NCBI RefSeq assembly: GCF_000002985.6
Contig: NC_003284.9
Location: 7,502,001-7,566,000 of the forward strand
DNA: 64,000 bases
From: Caenorhabditis elegans
Lineage: Eukaryota; Nematoda; Chromadorea; Rhabditida; Rhabditidae
Direction: 5' to 3'
Of this stretch, positions 10,401 through 23,572 are shown in pieces. Under the pieces are notes generated by a model that had not been told where the DNA came from, searched no databases, and saw only the letters and a list, made by a program, of their open reading frames with translations. Position numbers and translations under genes: made by a program. Positions within the stretch are counted from its first letter, which is position 1. Each line of letters opens with the position of its first letter.

Positions 10401-13400
10401 AAGCAGTGCCACAAGCAGCACCAATTCTAGATTCATATCTAACACACGAATCCCCCTTTTTGAAATAGTCATCTGGACATTTGCACATAAAATTTTCACA
10501 AGTGGATCCTCCTACACAAAATCCTTTACGACAAGATTCTCCCGGTAAAGCAAGAGAAGAAATGACTGAATAACATTTTTGTGGTCAAAATTCAGAACGT
10601 TCTAGCTTACCGGACATTCTGGGAACGCATGAGAAAGAAGATTGCACAAAATTACTTGCACATTTGCAGACGTTTTTTAAGCATTGACGCTGGCTTTCAC
10701 AGTGACTGTTTCGGAAGCAATATTCTCCAAGCTTTGCCAACTTCTTCGGCGTGAATCGTAACAATTTCCGGTGAACATCACTTATAAATCGTTTTTCTGA
10801 ATGGGCATGCTGTTAGATGTTAGTTGTCAGATAGAAGCATGCGTGTTACATGTTCATAAAAATTATTTATAAAAACAAACTGAAAAATTTAAACCTCGTG
10901 GTGATACAACGCATTTGTTTTCTTTCAAGACTAGGGGCTCATTGCATGTACAAAGACCATCTTCACAGTGGGAATCTTTTTGACAGTGTTCTCCATACGC
11001 ACAAGATGTTCCGGGCTCAGCTGGAAAATAAGTGAGTCTGATTTCAAAATTTCAAATATTCACTCACCGAAAGTTATTGGAACACAAAATCCATATCTTG
11101 TGATACCAAGTCCTGGCTTGCATCTACACTCTCCTTTCACACATTGAGCTCCGGATGGACATTGATTAGAAGCCAGGCATTTAGTTGCTTAAAGATAATT
11201 ATTCATTTAGCTACAGCATTAGATAATTACCATCAATTTCACTGACACATTTATCCCCATAATGTACAAGACCTTCGGGACACCGACAGAAACCATTTAC
11301 ACAAACAGAACAATTTGTGCAATGCGTTTTGTTATCACACATATGCCCGGGTTTAGAAACTGAATAAAAACAAGGTTAATAACACATCAAACTAAAATAT
11401 AGCTCACGTCTCCATTTGTATTCTGGATTTGAAGTGATTTGTGGGGATGGAGACGAAGTTGATCCAAGTTTCATTGAAATAATAATTGGTGTTAAAGGGC
11501 GATTTGTAGAACTGGAAACGTAATTTTCAGGTAACGTCGTAGCTGTTGTAGTTTGAAGAGTCGTAGTAGTTTTCACAGGAATTGGCGTCGTATTCGATGC
11601 AGCTGTAGGAGTAGTATGTGCCTTGATCGGCTTGATCAATTTCTTAGATTCGAGAACAGTCAACTTCTCTATAATCCTTAATCTTTGACATTTTCCCTCG
11701 AACAGAGTGAATTCTTCTTTACAGAAGCAGATTCCATGAACGCATTCACTATTTCCACTACATTCTTCTCCACCCAAACACGATGACAACGGAGGAACCA
11801 CAACTAAATAAGAACACAAAAGAAATCATGACATGCTTGATATGGACAAACCTTTAATTTTTGCAACGTTTTTCACACAAGCTCCATCACTCTCAAAGAA
11901 TGTTTCAGGACAGGAACACACTCCCTTCTCACAAATTGCTCCCTTTGAGCACAATGATAGTTTATCACATTTATCGCCGAGTTCTACCAATTTACTTTCT
12001 TTTTCCGTTTTTCTTTCCTTCGGTTTTCCAGGTCTTGGAATACACTGGGTTGATCCGAATATTCTATATCCATCAATACATTGACAAACATTACGACGGC
12101 ATTGAGAATGGGCAATTTTGCAATGGTCATTCGATGTACAGATATGACCGAGAAGACCAGCTGAATAAACATAACAGAATTTCACAATTCACTGCACGCA
12201 AAACAAAAAGTACACATGGTGACAAAAATAGAAACTGATATGACATACATTTTACTTGTGACAAAGTTTCTGGTTCAGCTGGAGTCACAATGTTTGCAGC
12301 ACACTGTCCATTAATGTTAGTGTATCCGGTTCTACACGTGCAATAGTTTTCTTGGCATTGGGCATTTCTTTCGGCACATCGATCGTCACTAGTGCAAGTT
12401 TGTCCGAGTTGAACTGAAATAAATCACTTTCCATATGAAACCCTAATTTAATTTGAAAGCAAAAAAAAAACAAAAACTATCTTACCATAACTTCTACATT
12501 TTCCATTGACTGAAAAAAGTCCTTCTGGGCAAGAACATTTCCCAGAAGCACCACACATCAGACCTTCTCCACAGTCATCTCTTGACGAGCAAGGACTTCC
12601 TTCAATTCCTATATTTTTCTTAACACATATATTGTGCATTTGCTTGTAATCAGGCTGGCATTGACATACTCCTTTGATGCATACAGATTGTCCAGTACAA
12701 ATATCTTCAGGGTTGCATAGATATCCCGGAGTTACTAGAACAACAACTATTTTTGTTTTTTCTCTTGTCTCTTATTGATAAACTTAGCATCTAGATGGTC
12801 TTTGGTTTTATTCAAAAATTTTCAACTGACAAAATATCGAGTTTTTATTTTTTGCTATATGTTCACACCCTATCAAGTATTTTCAATGAGATCTTAAAGT
12901 ATGACTGAAAAACCAACAAAAGTTCGGCTTACCAGTTTTCCTCAGAACACAAACATCCATGCTGGCAACAAAGCCAATTCCACATTGGCAATTGTTATCC
13001 ATGCATGTAGAGTTTCCAAGGCATTGGTCTTCGTTGTTGCACGAGTTTCCAATATTAACTTTTCTTCTTTGCACGCACATTTTGTCCCGGATCATCATGT
13101 TATTTACACATTTGCACACGTTATTTTCACATACTGAGAATGGTGAACAGGCAACCTTTTCTGAGCATGGTTCACCTGGGGCAGCTGAATACAAATGATT
13201 TTAAAGATTTTATGAAGCAACAGGATTTTATAAAATTACCTGTTTGCTGATGCACGCATTTCTTGTCAATTGCGCTCATTCTGGGTGGGCATTCACATCG
13301 CCCTCTTGCACAATAAGAACCTCCCGTGCATCTAGATGTGATATCCGTACAGAGATCTCCTGGATAGACAAAAGTAAAACCCTTGCAGATCTAAACATGA

Positions 13401-15782
13401 CATTAACTTTTTCAACTCCAGAAAACGCATAACTTACACCATTGATAGAATTCTCTCCTCTGCGACAAGCACATTTACCAGAATCAGTGTTGCAATAACT
13501 ACCTCCTTCACAAATAATTCCCTTGCCGCATGTATCTCCTGGCTTCGCTGACACTTGATCGATGCAGATCTTATTAATTTCAACTTTTCCATCAACACAA
13601 GCACACTTTCCATTAACACAGACTGAGTTTCCGACACACATTTCTCCCATCGTACATCCATATCCTGGATGAGCCTTCAAACGTTCGCGGCACTCCCCTC
13701 CAATGACCATTTGAGATGCTTTCATACATTCGCATTTGTTGGTTTCTGGGGAGCAGTAACTGTGATCGACACATTCTTCTTCGTTTTGACAGGAAGTTCC
13801 AGGACGAGCTGAATATGCGTTGATTGAAGTAAAAGTAGAAAAGTAGAATGTTACCTGCTACATGTTCAATGCATACTCCATTTCTCGGAGTTTTACCTAA
13901 TGGACATACACATATTCCAGCAACACAGACTGATCCACCATCACATGTTACTCCGATTCTGACGCAAGCACTACCGATTGGAACTGAAAAGTATATTTTA
14001 AATTGATAAAAGATAATATTAGCAACAAACCAGTATCATTATCATTCTCTACATCGGTTAGTTGAGGTGAAGAGTTACGTGATTTTGATTGACTTGCGAA
14101 TCGAAGTCGGATTTTACGAATGTTTTCAAGGGCAGTGTTATAAGCATGCGCAGCTGGATTAGTGAAGGTAAAAAGAGTGATGAGGCATTAGACATTACTT
14201 ACCTGCTCGATTCTGCTGGCAATGACCATTGATCAACTCGTGATTTCTTGGACACGAACACTTTCCATTATAGCAAACAGACCCCTTTGTACATTTCTCG
14301 TTATTTTGGCAACTTTCATTAGGTTCACTTTCAACTTGAAAACAAATATATTTCACTAATTATAAGAAATCATGTATAAAACTTACTTGCTTGGCACTGT
14401 TCATCTTGAACATAAAATCCAGGAGGACATTGGCAGGTTCCACTTTGACAGAAGCTTCCAAAATTACATTGAGCATTAGCAACACAAGGTTGTCCAATTG
14501 AAACTTGTTTCACGCAACGCCCAGCAACTTCAACAATGCCAGATGGACATCCTTAAAATCAATTTTGATTTGAAATTCTTAATGTTTGACAAATTTCATG
14601 CATACCTTCAACGCAAATTTCTTTGTCAATGACTCTTTTGTGGGGAGGACAACCATGTGAGCATTTCAGTCCATCAAAGACAAGTCCATTCGGACACCGA
14701 CATGTATTTTTGTCACACACAAGACCACCGAACGACGCTTGACACTGTGAAGAGTAAATACAGTCCTGCCCGGGTTGCTTCTCTGAAAAAGTAAACAGCT
14801 TTATTTTCATCACTATTGGCTTCAAACCTGGGAGACATTCTCCTGTGACACCGGAGTAAACTTGATTGTTTGGACAGGATCTTCCACATGTTCCATCAGC
14901 GGCGACTGGTAAGTTAGGTGGACAAGTGCAGGTTTGCATAAAGCAGGTAGCGTCAGGATATGCGCCAGAGCATTGAAGGTTATGGGAACATCCCTTGCCC
15001 CCAGGAGGGAAAACTGGAAAAGGAGTGTAACTTGATTCTTATCCAATTATTTCTGAATATTACCTTCTCTACATTCCCCAATTTCGCTAATAAAAATATG
15101 ACCTCTTTCCTTACAGTCATTATTGACAAATGTGCATCCGTTACTGCTTTTCTTCATTCCATACACACATTCACATCTGAAAATTAATATGTAAAAAAAC
15201 ATTAGTAAACTCATCAAACCTCATTTTCAAGCAATACGCTCCTGGTTCCAGTGCGGAGCATTGTTGTGAGTATTGACAAGGCTCGCCCGGTTGTTGAACT
15301 ATAATATTCAAAACTAGAAAAAGAAACAAATCTTCAACTAATTATACCTGTCATGCAGACTCCAGCCTCGCGGATGTAAGTTTGACCAGCAGGACACGCA
15401 ACAGACGTTTGAATGGCTAAATTTTTTTATATGTAGTAGAACAAAAAAAATAAATATTTTACCTGTTGAAGATGCGATACAAGTGGTTCCTGTATTCAAT
15501 GCTCCCTTTACGCACTGACAAACTGAGTGGCAAATTGCCAAGGGATACCCTGCGCATTGATTATCATAGGAGCAAGTGAGATCTGGAGCAATTTGGTATG
15601 CTCTTGGCCCATCATAATTTCTCCTTCTGAAAAAGTTGCCTCGGAACGATTGGTTGATTGTTCGATGATCTGCCATTATCTCATTTTGTAACATTATTTC
15701 TGAAAATTTAAAATGAAACTTTGAGACTGTTTTCAACAGTTTTTTTACCTGCTAATATAAACACTAAGAACAATAACCGCAT
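7447..15782 (-). CDS. Giant secreted EB-module protein (array plus short 3' end)
   Basis: A signal-peptide exon (15749-15782, MRLLFLVFILA) is followed by 33 exons down to 7599 that encode tandem Cys-rich EB-type units, typically PG-x-C-x5-C-x-G-x-S-x-C-x5-C-x-C-P with a later Cys. Most exons begin and end in phase 1. An alternative last exon, 7447-7553, adds one Cys-rich unit and a stop, giving about 2,111 residues. Splicing from 7599 to 7305 instead appends the CE4 exons, giving about 2,441. A Thr/Pro-rich linker in exon 11408-11803 interrupts the array, and exons 9115-9627 carry a distinct repeated unit. EB modules are common in nematode secreted proteins, and an extracellular-matrix or cuticle role is an inference. 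From memory this may be F48E3.8. Confidence 0.85.
15463..15699 (-). other. Exon 2 of the EB gene, shared junction for both promoters
   Basis: It starts in phase 1 and accepts either the signal exon 15749-15782 or the upstream exon 15989-16159, both of which end with a single G. Its first half is non-EB: a basic stretch with RRRNY leads into the first Cys unit. Confidence 0.6.
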
Positions 15783-15988
15783 GGTTAAGCCGGTTCAAAT
15801 TTTTAAGTGAATTGAAAAGCTCAAAATGAAAACGAAAAGTGTTGGTTGCAAAAGACAGAACTTGAGAATCATATGACAAGAGAGCAGTTATCTTTCATTT
15901 TTATAATGATTGATAGACATGGTCCCTGCCGGCATGCATGACTCATCAGCGGCTGTTTCTACGTTATGATTTTTTTATCGCTTCTTAC

Positions 15989-17615
15989 CATTTCGAATTG
16001 GCGGGTGATGTGCTGCTTGCTGATTTGAAACACAGGTCTGCTGAATTGCCAAAAAACCAACAGGGCACACACAGTTTCTATTAACATCGCAGTTAGCACC
16101 AGGAAATCCCTTATTGCATTGTATGGAGTCTTCACATCCATGCTGACCAGGGTAGATTACTAAAAAACAAGCTATGTCGTATTACAAGTGTTTTTTTTTA
16201 AATTTAGTTTTTTTTTTCAATTCGAGTCAAAAGACGATGTTAGTTAGCGTGTACGGTTTGTCCAAACAGATCCATTAGAAATTTAGAAAATATAAGCATT
16301 TAATAAATTTAAATATTCAGAGCTTAGAACCATAATACGGAAGTCTACATCAAATATTTTAATTAAAAAAACAGGATCAAAAAATATTTTACTTTTGCTC
16401 TTTACTTTTTTAATGTAGAAGTTGAGAATTATTCCCGATAAATTGAGAATTATTCCCGATATGATATCCACTGCAAATTAAAAAATTATGAATGATATTT
16501 TTTGTAAATAAACTGATAGTGGAAACTGTAAAATAGTGTATTTACTGAAATATAAACTATTTAAATATCAAAAATCCATAAATTGTTGAGTATTTTGCCA
16601 CGTGTATTCAATTTTGAATTTTGTCAAATAAAACTTTCAGTGAAACATTCTTATAAATTTAGAATACTTTTCTCAGTCGTAGATTGATTTCAATAAATTG
16701 TATAACTTGTAATTTTTATTTTGCTTTTTATATGCTCATAAAAAATTATCACCGTTGTTGATTTTGACGAACTACACTTGTTTCATATGTTTTGTGACTA
16801 GAAGTTAACCCGAACATTGATAAAGTCAACAATTTACATTTCTTCATCCTGTGCCACTTGCATTAGAACGTATTTGTCAACAGATTATTATTCCCAAACA
16901 GTTAACTTATTTGGCTACTTGAATCAGACCGTGAAAGGAAAAGGAAAAGAAGAAAGATGAGCTGTCCACTTGCTCTCACTAACTCACCCGGTTTGCATTG
17001 GGTGCCGACATCAACATGAGAGCTGCGGCACATACAAATTGAGAACGAAGAGCAAAACTCTCCGGGTCCGCGGCAATCGCTGTCGATACGACACTGCTGG
17101 GTGAGTGTCTTACCTGAAAAAAAGGGAAATAAAGGAAAAAAGAAGAAGACGAATGTAAAAAAGGAGAATATGAATGAGATTGGATAGCTCTCATTTTCAA
17201 CTCGAGTATTTTCGAATACGCAATGACCTGGCTTTTTCCATATTTTTTTGGTCGATTCCGGTTTGAACTAAACCACTTACTTTTCTCAGTTACACAGACT
17301 CCATCAACGGCTTTGTAAAAACTTGCACACATGCAAATTTCATCAATACATTCGGTATTTTCCGAAATACATCTTCGTTTTTCATTCATCAAACAAGGTT
17401 GACCAATCAGGCCATTAGTCTTTTTTATTGAATGCACGTCATTTGTCAAAATGGCTGAAAATATTGACTTGATTAAACATTGAAATTTTGATTAAACACT
17501 GAAAATAACGCAAGCTTCAACTTTCTATTGTTGTCAGTCTTAACTGAAATCAATTTTCAAAAATAAAATTAAACTGACCTATTATGAAATAAAATAACAA
17601 AAGTCGCATCACCAT
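15989..17615 (-). CDS. Alternative 5' exons of the EB-module gene (second signal peptide plus EB units)
   Basis: Four exons are visible: 17579-17615 (MVMRLLLFYFII, a signal peptide), 17281-17454 (a Cys unit starting GQPCLMNEKRRC), 16988-17113 (starting CRIDSDCRGPGEFC) and 15989-16159 (starting PGQHGCEDSIQC). Each joins the next in phase 1. The last ends in phase 1 with a GTAAG donor and can splice directly into exon 15463-15699, giving an open product of about 2,600 residues with the CE4 tail. No stop codon or terminal exon of its own was found. An alternative upstream promoter for the same gene is therefore the simplest reading. A small independent EB gene with an unseen last exon cannot be excluded. 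Confidence 0.7.
16421..16460. repeat. Short tandem duplication of about 20 bp
   Basis: TTGAGAATTATTCCCGATA occurs twice in immediate succession within an AT-rich intron of the EB gene's 5' region. A small local duplication with no coding role seen. Confidence 0.7.
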
Positions 17616-20600
17616 GATGTTTTTGGTACAACTGTCGGACTGTCGACCATCCGAATAGTGCTCTCCCATTTTGCCGCACGGCCCCTTCAAATCTCCTGTT
17701 TTCTTTCCGCTCTCCAGGTTTGGCGTTGTGTCGGCTAAGCGTTGTCAGTAGGCGAGACGGTACTGTTTGATCACCTGAAATAATAACAACGTTAGCTCTT
17801 TCTCCATCTCTTCATTTGCCGCAGATATGCTACTGGTCTAACGATGACCAGTACTTGTCTAAATTTGCGATTTTTGGAAAAGGGAATGGCTTTGTGCAAA
17901 TGAAGGTTAAAAATAGATATCATTGTGTCAAAATGTTTGTTTTTTTCTGAAGAGTAGATGGCGACATGGTAGTGAATACAATATGGTAAATTGTGATTCA
18001 AAATAAAACAATAGATACTTAAAACAACTCTGGCAAGACCGCTGCATATGTTTTATGCCCAAATTATTAAATATTGGTGGTTGTGAATAGTGTTAAATTC
18101 TTTGAAAAGTGTCTTGAATCAAAAAGCGCTTCTGAACCTTGAATAATTTGGAATTGATTGAACTATCTTATAACGCCAACAAAACTATTTTGAAATCAAA
18201 ATATAAATTCAAAAATGTTTGCAATCGTTTTGCATGAATACGGCATTGGTTTTGAAAAACAATTTGTTTCTTTAAGAATCAGCTCTAATAGCCGTAAGGG
18301 TGCAAAACTAATAGAAACTGAGAAAATATTAAAGGCTGCAAGACTAATTTTCAATAGTATCGTAGGAGTTTGAGACTATCAGAATAGGAGAACTACGGTT
18401 ATTTTGAAAACTGTAGTCTATAGAAAAATTGTAGTGAAATCGATTTACAGATTGTTATCCGAAAGAGCAGCATTTTAAACGAAGAAATACAACTCTGCCG
18501 ATAACAAAATTGTTTTACTAACATCTTACCTGGTTTTGAGCTAATCTCAATTAAATAATTCAAAATATTTTTTTAAATTTTCGCTGGCTATATTTCTTGT
18601 TATTTGAAACCTTCCTGAAAAGCGCGATATAATTGTGTACAGTGTTATTCCTAGCATTTTCCATGTGTTATTTATTTGAAAACAGATTATCAGAAAAAAC
18701 CACGGCATTTATAATTGCTCTTTTGTTGTAATGAAGCTAATCAACCAATTCCTTTGCGGTGTTGTTTTCTGTTGAACACATGTTCTTTGTCTGTCACTCA
18801 TTGACATGTTCATTCTTCATTTTCGCAACCTACTACAAGTAACATCTTCAAAAACAAGCTCATCGTTCTCATGCTCAAGAGTTTGCCTCCCACTTACCTG
18901 CACCATCAAAAACCAGCGTGAGCGTCTGCCAAACGCACCTGTTTGATGAGCCTGACCAACGCAATAGCCTGCAGTTGCGTCACTAAGGGGCAAGTCTTAT
19001 GGACGGACCTCAATGTTTATTGAGAATGAAGAGCTCTAGCAGACCCTTTATTTTTATTACCATTGCCATTTTGGGTGGTGTATGTTTTTGTAGCGTATAA
19101 ACTAAATGATGACGGTATGATTTGTCTTTTGTCCAAATGTATGCTCTAATTCTCCACGTTAACTGAGTTAATATTCTTTTGTTGTGGCATTCATATCAAG
19201 CGCAAGTGAATATTAAACTTTGAGAAATACCGAATTGGTGAATTTAAATAATCAACTCGAAACCTTTTATTATTTTTGATGGTTCAATTTGTTATTATAA
19301 CATTTTTCAACTTCTGAATCTTTTTGTTGTACTCTTAGTTTATTAACCTTTTGGACATTGTGTTCTGATTTGCTGGTTTCTCTTTATTTTTTGGAAAAAT
19401 ATTTCTCTAGAGCCCAGCAGTGTTAATCCACATCAATCGCTTCTCCCCTTTTGTGGATTATATAGGACGACTGGTCAAATGAATTTTTGTGGGTAGCGAA
19501 AAATTTCCAAAAATATTTTGTTTTTTTAAGTTTCATTCTTCTACATTTATTTTGATTTTATTAATGATGCTCATTTCAAACAACACAAATGCCCATTTGT
19601 AACTAAAAAATACGAAAAACGTATAAACAATAGAGGAGATATAACAAATAGAACAAGGAGTACATTCCTATATTTGGTAGGGTTGGCTGGTTTTATTTAA
19701 TTTTGGAGGGTGTCAAAAGTTTCACCCAGTTTGAATGTAGTTCTTGTTGCATAGTACTATTATTTTTTTATTGAATTGTCCGTCTCTGACGTTTTGAAGG
19801 AACTATTACATAGACTGGCAAAAAGCTCAAAACAAACACTGTGTTTTTAATCGTAAACTGTATCTTATCAGTTCGCAAATCAAAGCTATTTTCTTCTTTA
19901 TTGTTAATTATATAATTTTTATGCAAATATATTAAAAACCAAAGTTGATATTTTTATCGATCTGGCCTATTTCATGTAACGGTAGTCGGATTTTAGTCTC
20001 AGTCAAATCTCAGCAAACTTTTTAAATAATGTTACTATTTCAGTTGTTGCACACACTACACCCGACATCATTTTTACAAGGTATTTAATACATAGAACGG
20101 AGAAAGTTACCTTCTTTTTCTACCTAAACCAACTAAAAATATATTTTAATTAATACATTAAAAGCTGCAAGAAAAGCTTGCAAAAACAAATGTATCCCTA
20201 TTATGATCAGAGCGCTTTTTTCTTTGTTTTTTTTTCTTTTGCTTTATCGATACCCAAATTAAAATGCAATTATTTAATATTTGACACGCCTCAAAAAGTC
20301 ATTTGTTCTAAAAAATTTTTTTGAGAATTTGGTTTCATAACCGTTAGAATTTACACACGGTCTTACGCTGACCGAAAATTTACTCTACCTTCTGTCAATT
20401 TTTAACAGTTGTCATTTTAATGTTACAAAACCAAATCCTGTAAAGCTTGCTTCAAAGGAGTACCTCAACACCAACAAAACACCTTTCATGAGAAGAGATG
20501 CAATCAATCACTCATTTTTTACCTTTTTCATCAATATTTACTTGGACCGTTCCCCTTATTCCAACACCCCATACGATGATGAAAGAAACGGTCCGACCCA

Positions 20601-23572
20601 AAAGTCATCGGTTTGAGTTGTGTTTGCATAACCCTACTACATTTTTTTATCGACCCCTCTCAATATTACACCATCATCAGGCAGTCTTGTGGGTGTGTGT
20701 ATGTAGACCACCATCACACGGAACCTTTCCCCCAGGCAGTTTGTGTGTGCCGGCATGCGGTAAAACTGCTGCCCAGTACCCGACAGGTGTTCTTGTCATT
20801 CGTGTCGACTATCCCATTCAACAACATTTGATGTGTTCTGCTGCTCGTTTTCGTTCTCATTCAAGATTCTCATTTTGAGCATTGTTTTCATCTAATTATC
20901 CAATGAGTTGTAAGTTTGTCGGTTTTTAACGAGAATAGGTTTTTGGTAGAAATTACAAGGCACTTCATTTTATCTGTTCTTACACTTTTAAAAATTGATT
21001 AATCAGTGAAAAAAATAAATAATCACTAGTAATATATATATATATATATATAAGAAATATATATATATGAATAGAAATAGAAATCTTTTTTGATTAATTT
21101 GAAAAAAAAAACTTTCATTCTGGCGCAACCATACCTGCCTGCAATAAAATTTGAAATTTACTGTACGGTAATTCATCCATCAGTTTTTATTTTAGATGAT
21201 CAACATCGGCAGTGGTTATCCTATTAAATTAAATTCTAAAAGCATTGTGTTGAAAAAAACATTTTTATATTTTCAAATTTTTTAGTTTAAATGTTTATGA
21301 TTTTGCGCTATTTCGATCAATTTTCAGAAAAAATTGGAAAATTAATTTTCAAAATAATTGCAAAACCAGAGAGCATTAAAATCCATTAGACTGTTTAGTA
21401 TGACATCAGATTAATTTTCCATTTTTGCCATACGATTTACCTAGTCTAATTTTTCATTAATATTGTACTTGGCGATAATTCTGTAAAGGTTACATATTCA
21501 GCTCAAAATCTTACATCACATTACCAGGATCAACTTTACAATTGTAATTATATTTCTTTAAAAAAAACATCTTAAACTTTTCCCTGAAATTCCAAATTAA
21601 CTTTTTGCGTATAAATATCTTAATTCAGAACCTAAAATTATAATATTGACTTCAAGAATCCCTGCTTCAATTTTGTTTATTTTGCAATGAAATGATCAGA
21701 AAACGCATTGGCAAAATTAATGGCTCAATGGAAAAATCAGGTTTGATGAATGTGATAAACAAAACGTGAGAGATACATATATAAGATGTGTAAATCTAGA
21801 AATCTTGCCACCTCAATCCGATTCGGATCCCATCAAATCAGCTTGTAGCGCGTCGCCCTCACTGAGCTCGTGGGCCACAACGCATGTCTCCCGCTAATGT
21901 TATTTTTCCACCAATCTATAAACATATCCCATCATTCTTCTCATTGGGATCTTCTTTTTCCTCCATTCATTTTTCTCATATCTTTTCGTCGCCCTCGTCT
22001 TTCTTTCTTCTTTTTTCTCTTCTTTTTTTCCACTTTCTTTTCTTATTATCACAAAACTTTTTGGTGGTCAGCTGTTTTGTGTGCTCGAACCCAGTCAGCA
22101 ACGCGTCGTCTCCGATCCACCGCATCCATTGTCATTATCTCTAATCCTTCGGTCGGGAGGGTCCGTGCCGATGCATCCGTCGGTCGGGCACAAGGTTTAC
22201 ACACCCTACCCCTCATATATTTCGCTTCGGTAATTCGTTTTCTTTCTATGACACCGCTTTTTTAAATCTACGGTTTCCACTTTTTCGCGTATCACTCTTA
22301 TCTTATTTGCGTATCAAGTGTCGGTTTTCAAATTCCAGTAGTTGAAAAACCAGGGTAAAATGTTGAAAACCACTCCTGTAGTGACAAAATAACCAAATAT
22401 CATAATAAAACTTTTAAAAATTTTGAAGAAAAACTTTTATAAACAGTCAAATAAGGATATTACTCAGTTTTTGTCACTCGTCGTCGATCAAAATTGGTTT
22501 TCGTTTTTTTTGTTTTCTTCAAAAATTTATGGTTAAAAAAAAAAAAATTACTGTGATATTTGTTCATCTTAGCACTATAGAAGTGGAATTTCACATTTTT
22601 CCCACTGACGCTACTCCATCTCAAAGCAAGCAAAAATATGTAGAGAGGATATTAGATCCACCGGCTTCATTTGGCTTTTTATTTTATACGCCGGTAGTAG
22701 ATGATTTTATGAAGACAACTTGATTTTAGACTACAGAGATTTAATAAGCTTCTCGTGAAGTGTTTAGAACCACCCAGATTTTTGCCAATTTTCCAAAAAC
22801 AGGGAACATTTGTCCCTGCGTCCAGAAAAGTAGTGCCCATTCAACTCATAACTTCGAATAAATGCACATATTCCCGACCAGCAACTCCCTCGAGGTTCAC
22901 GAGAACGACCAAAGCAAACTCACAGATTTTTCTTGAAGAGCCCAATTGGCTCTAAAACGAGAAACGAGGACCTATTAGGCGGGTTCGCCCATCTTTTTTG
23001 AGCATATTGCAACTTACCAAAGTCAATGTGAAATTCAGCGTTCCTGCAATTCTAGCCGAATTTATTTGTGAAACGGTTGAAATTTCAACATTTTGTAGTA
23101 ACATCTAGCATGTTTTGAAAATTTATTTTCGTTAATCGTTAATTTTTTTAAAATAACTATTTCTGGTATTTAAGGTGGAGAAAATGGAAGTAGGAATTCA
23201 CTAGTTTTGTTTTTCCACGTGAAAATGCAATGTAGACTGAACCGTTTTGTTGATTCACATGACTTCTATCATTTGTGAGAATCATATTTCGATTGCAGAT
23301 CTTGCATCTAAATAAGTGAAAATAAACATTACTTTAGAAAACGTAGATCAACCAACATTTCGGTCCCGACTCGCGGAACATTGATAAATGGCCTAACCTC
23401 TCACTTCACACTTGATGCTCAAAACTTTGGCGTGTACCAACCATAATCTTTGTTCCACTCTTTTTTCTTATTGCTTTTTTCTTTATCTGTCATATCATCT
23501 TCATATCTCTTACAGTGCTACATTTTTTACATACCTTTCTCTTTTTTCTATTAGTAGTATCAAATTTCAGTA
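17616..23572. other. 6-kb intergenic region between divergent genes
   Basis: No coding exon is supported. It separates the 5' ends of the EB gene (minus) and the small membrane protein gene (plus), so it should hold both promoters. A TA-repeat block lies at about 21035-21066. Pyrimidine-rich and GC-richer DNA lies at about 21800-22200. ORFs of 126 and 131 codons at 20498-20878 and 21870-22265 have low-complexity translations and no splice sites. Confidence 0.5.
23565..23570 (+). promoter_or_regulatory. Candidate spliced-leader (SL1) acceptor
   Basis: TTTCAG after a pyrimidine/AT-rich stretch, two bases before the ATG at 23573 and with no upstream donor-linked coding exon seen. This is the usual arrangement for nematode trans-splicing. 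Confidence 0.55.

Noticed and set aside
20498-20878. 126-codon ORF in the 6-kb intergenic region
   Set aside because: Low-complexity, composition-driven translation with no domain, no splice context and no neighbouring exon.
21870-22265. 131-codon ORF rich in Phe, Ser and Leu
   Set aside because: No ATG; it reflects a pyrimidine-rich tract.
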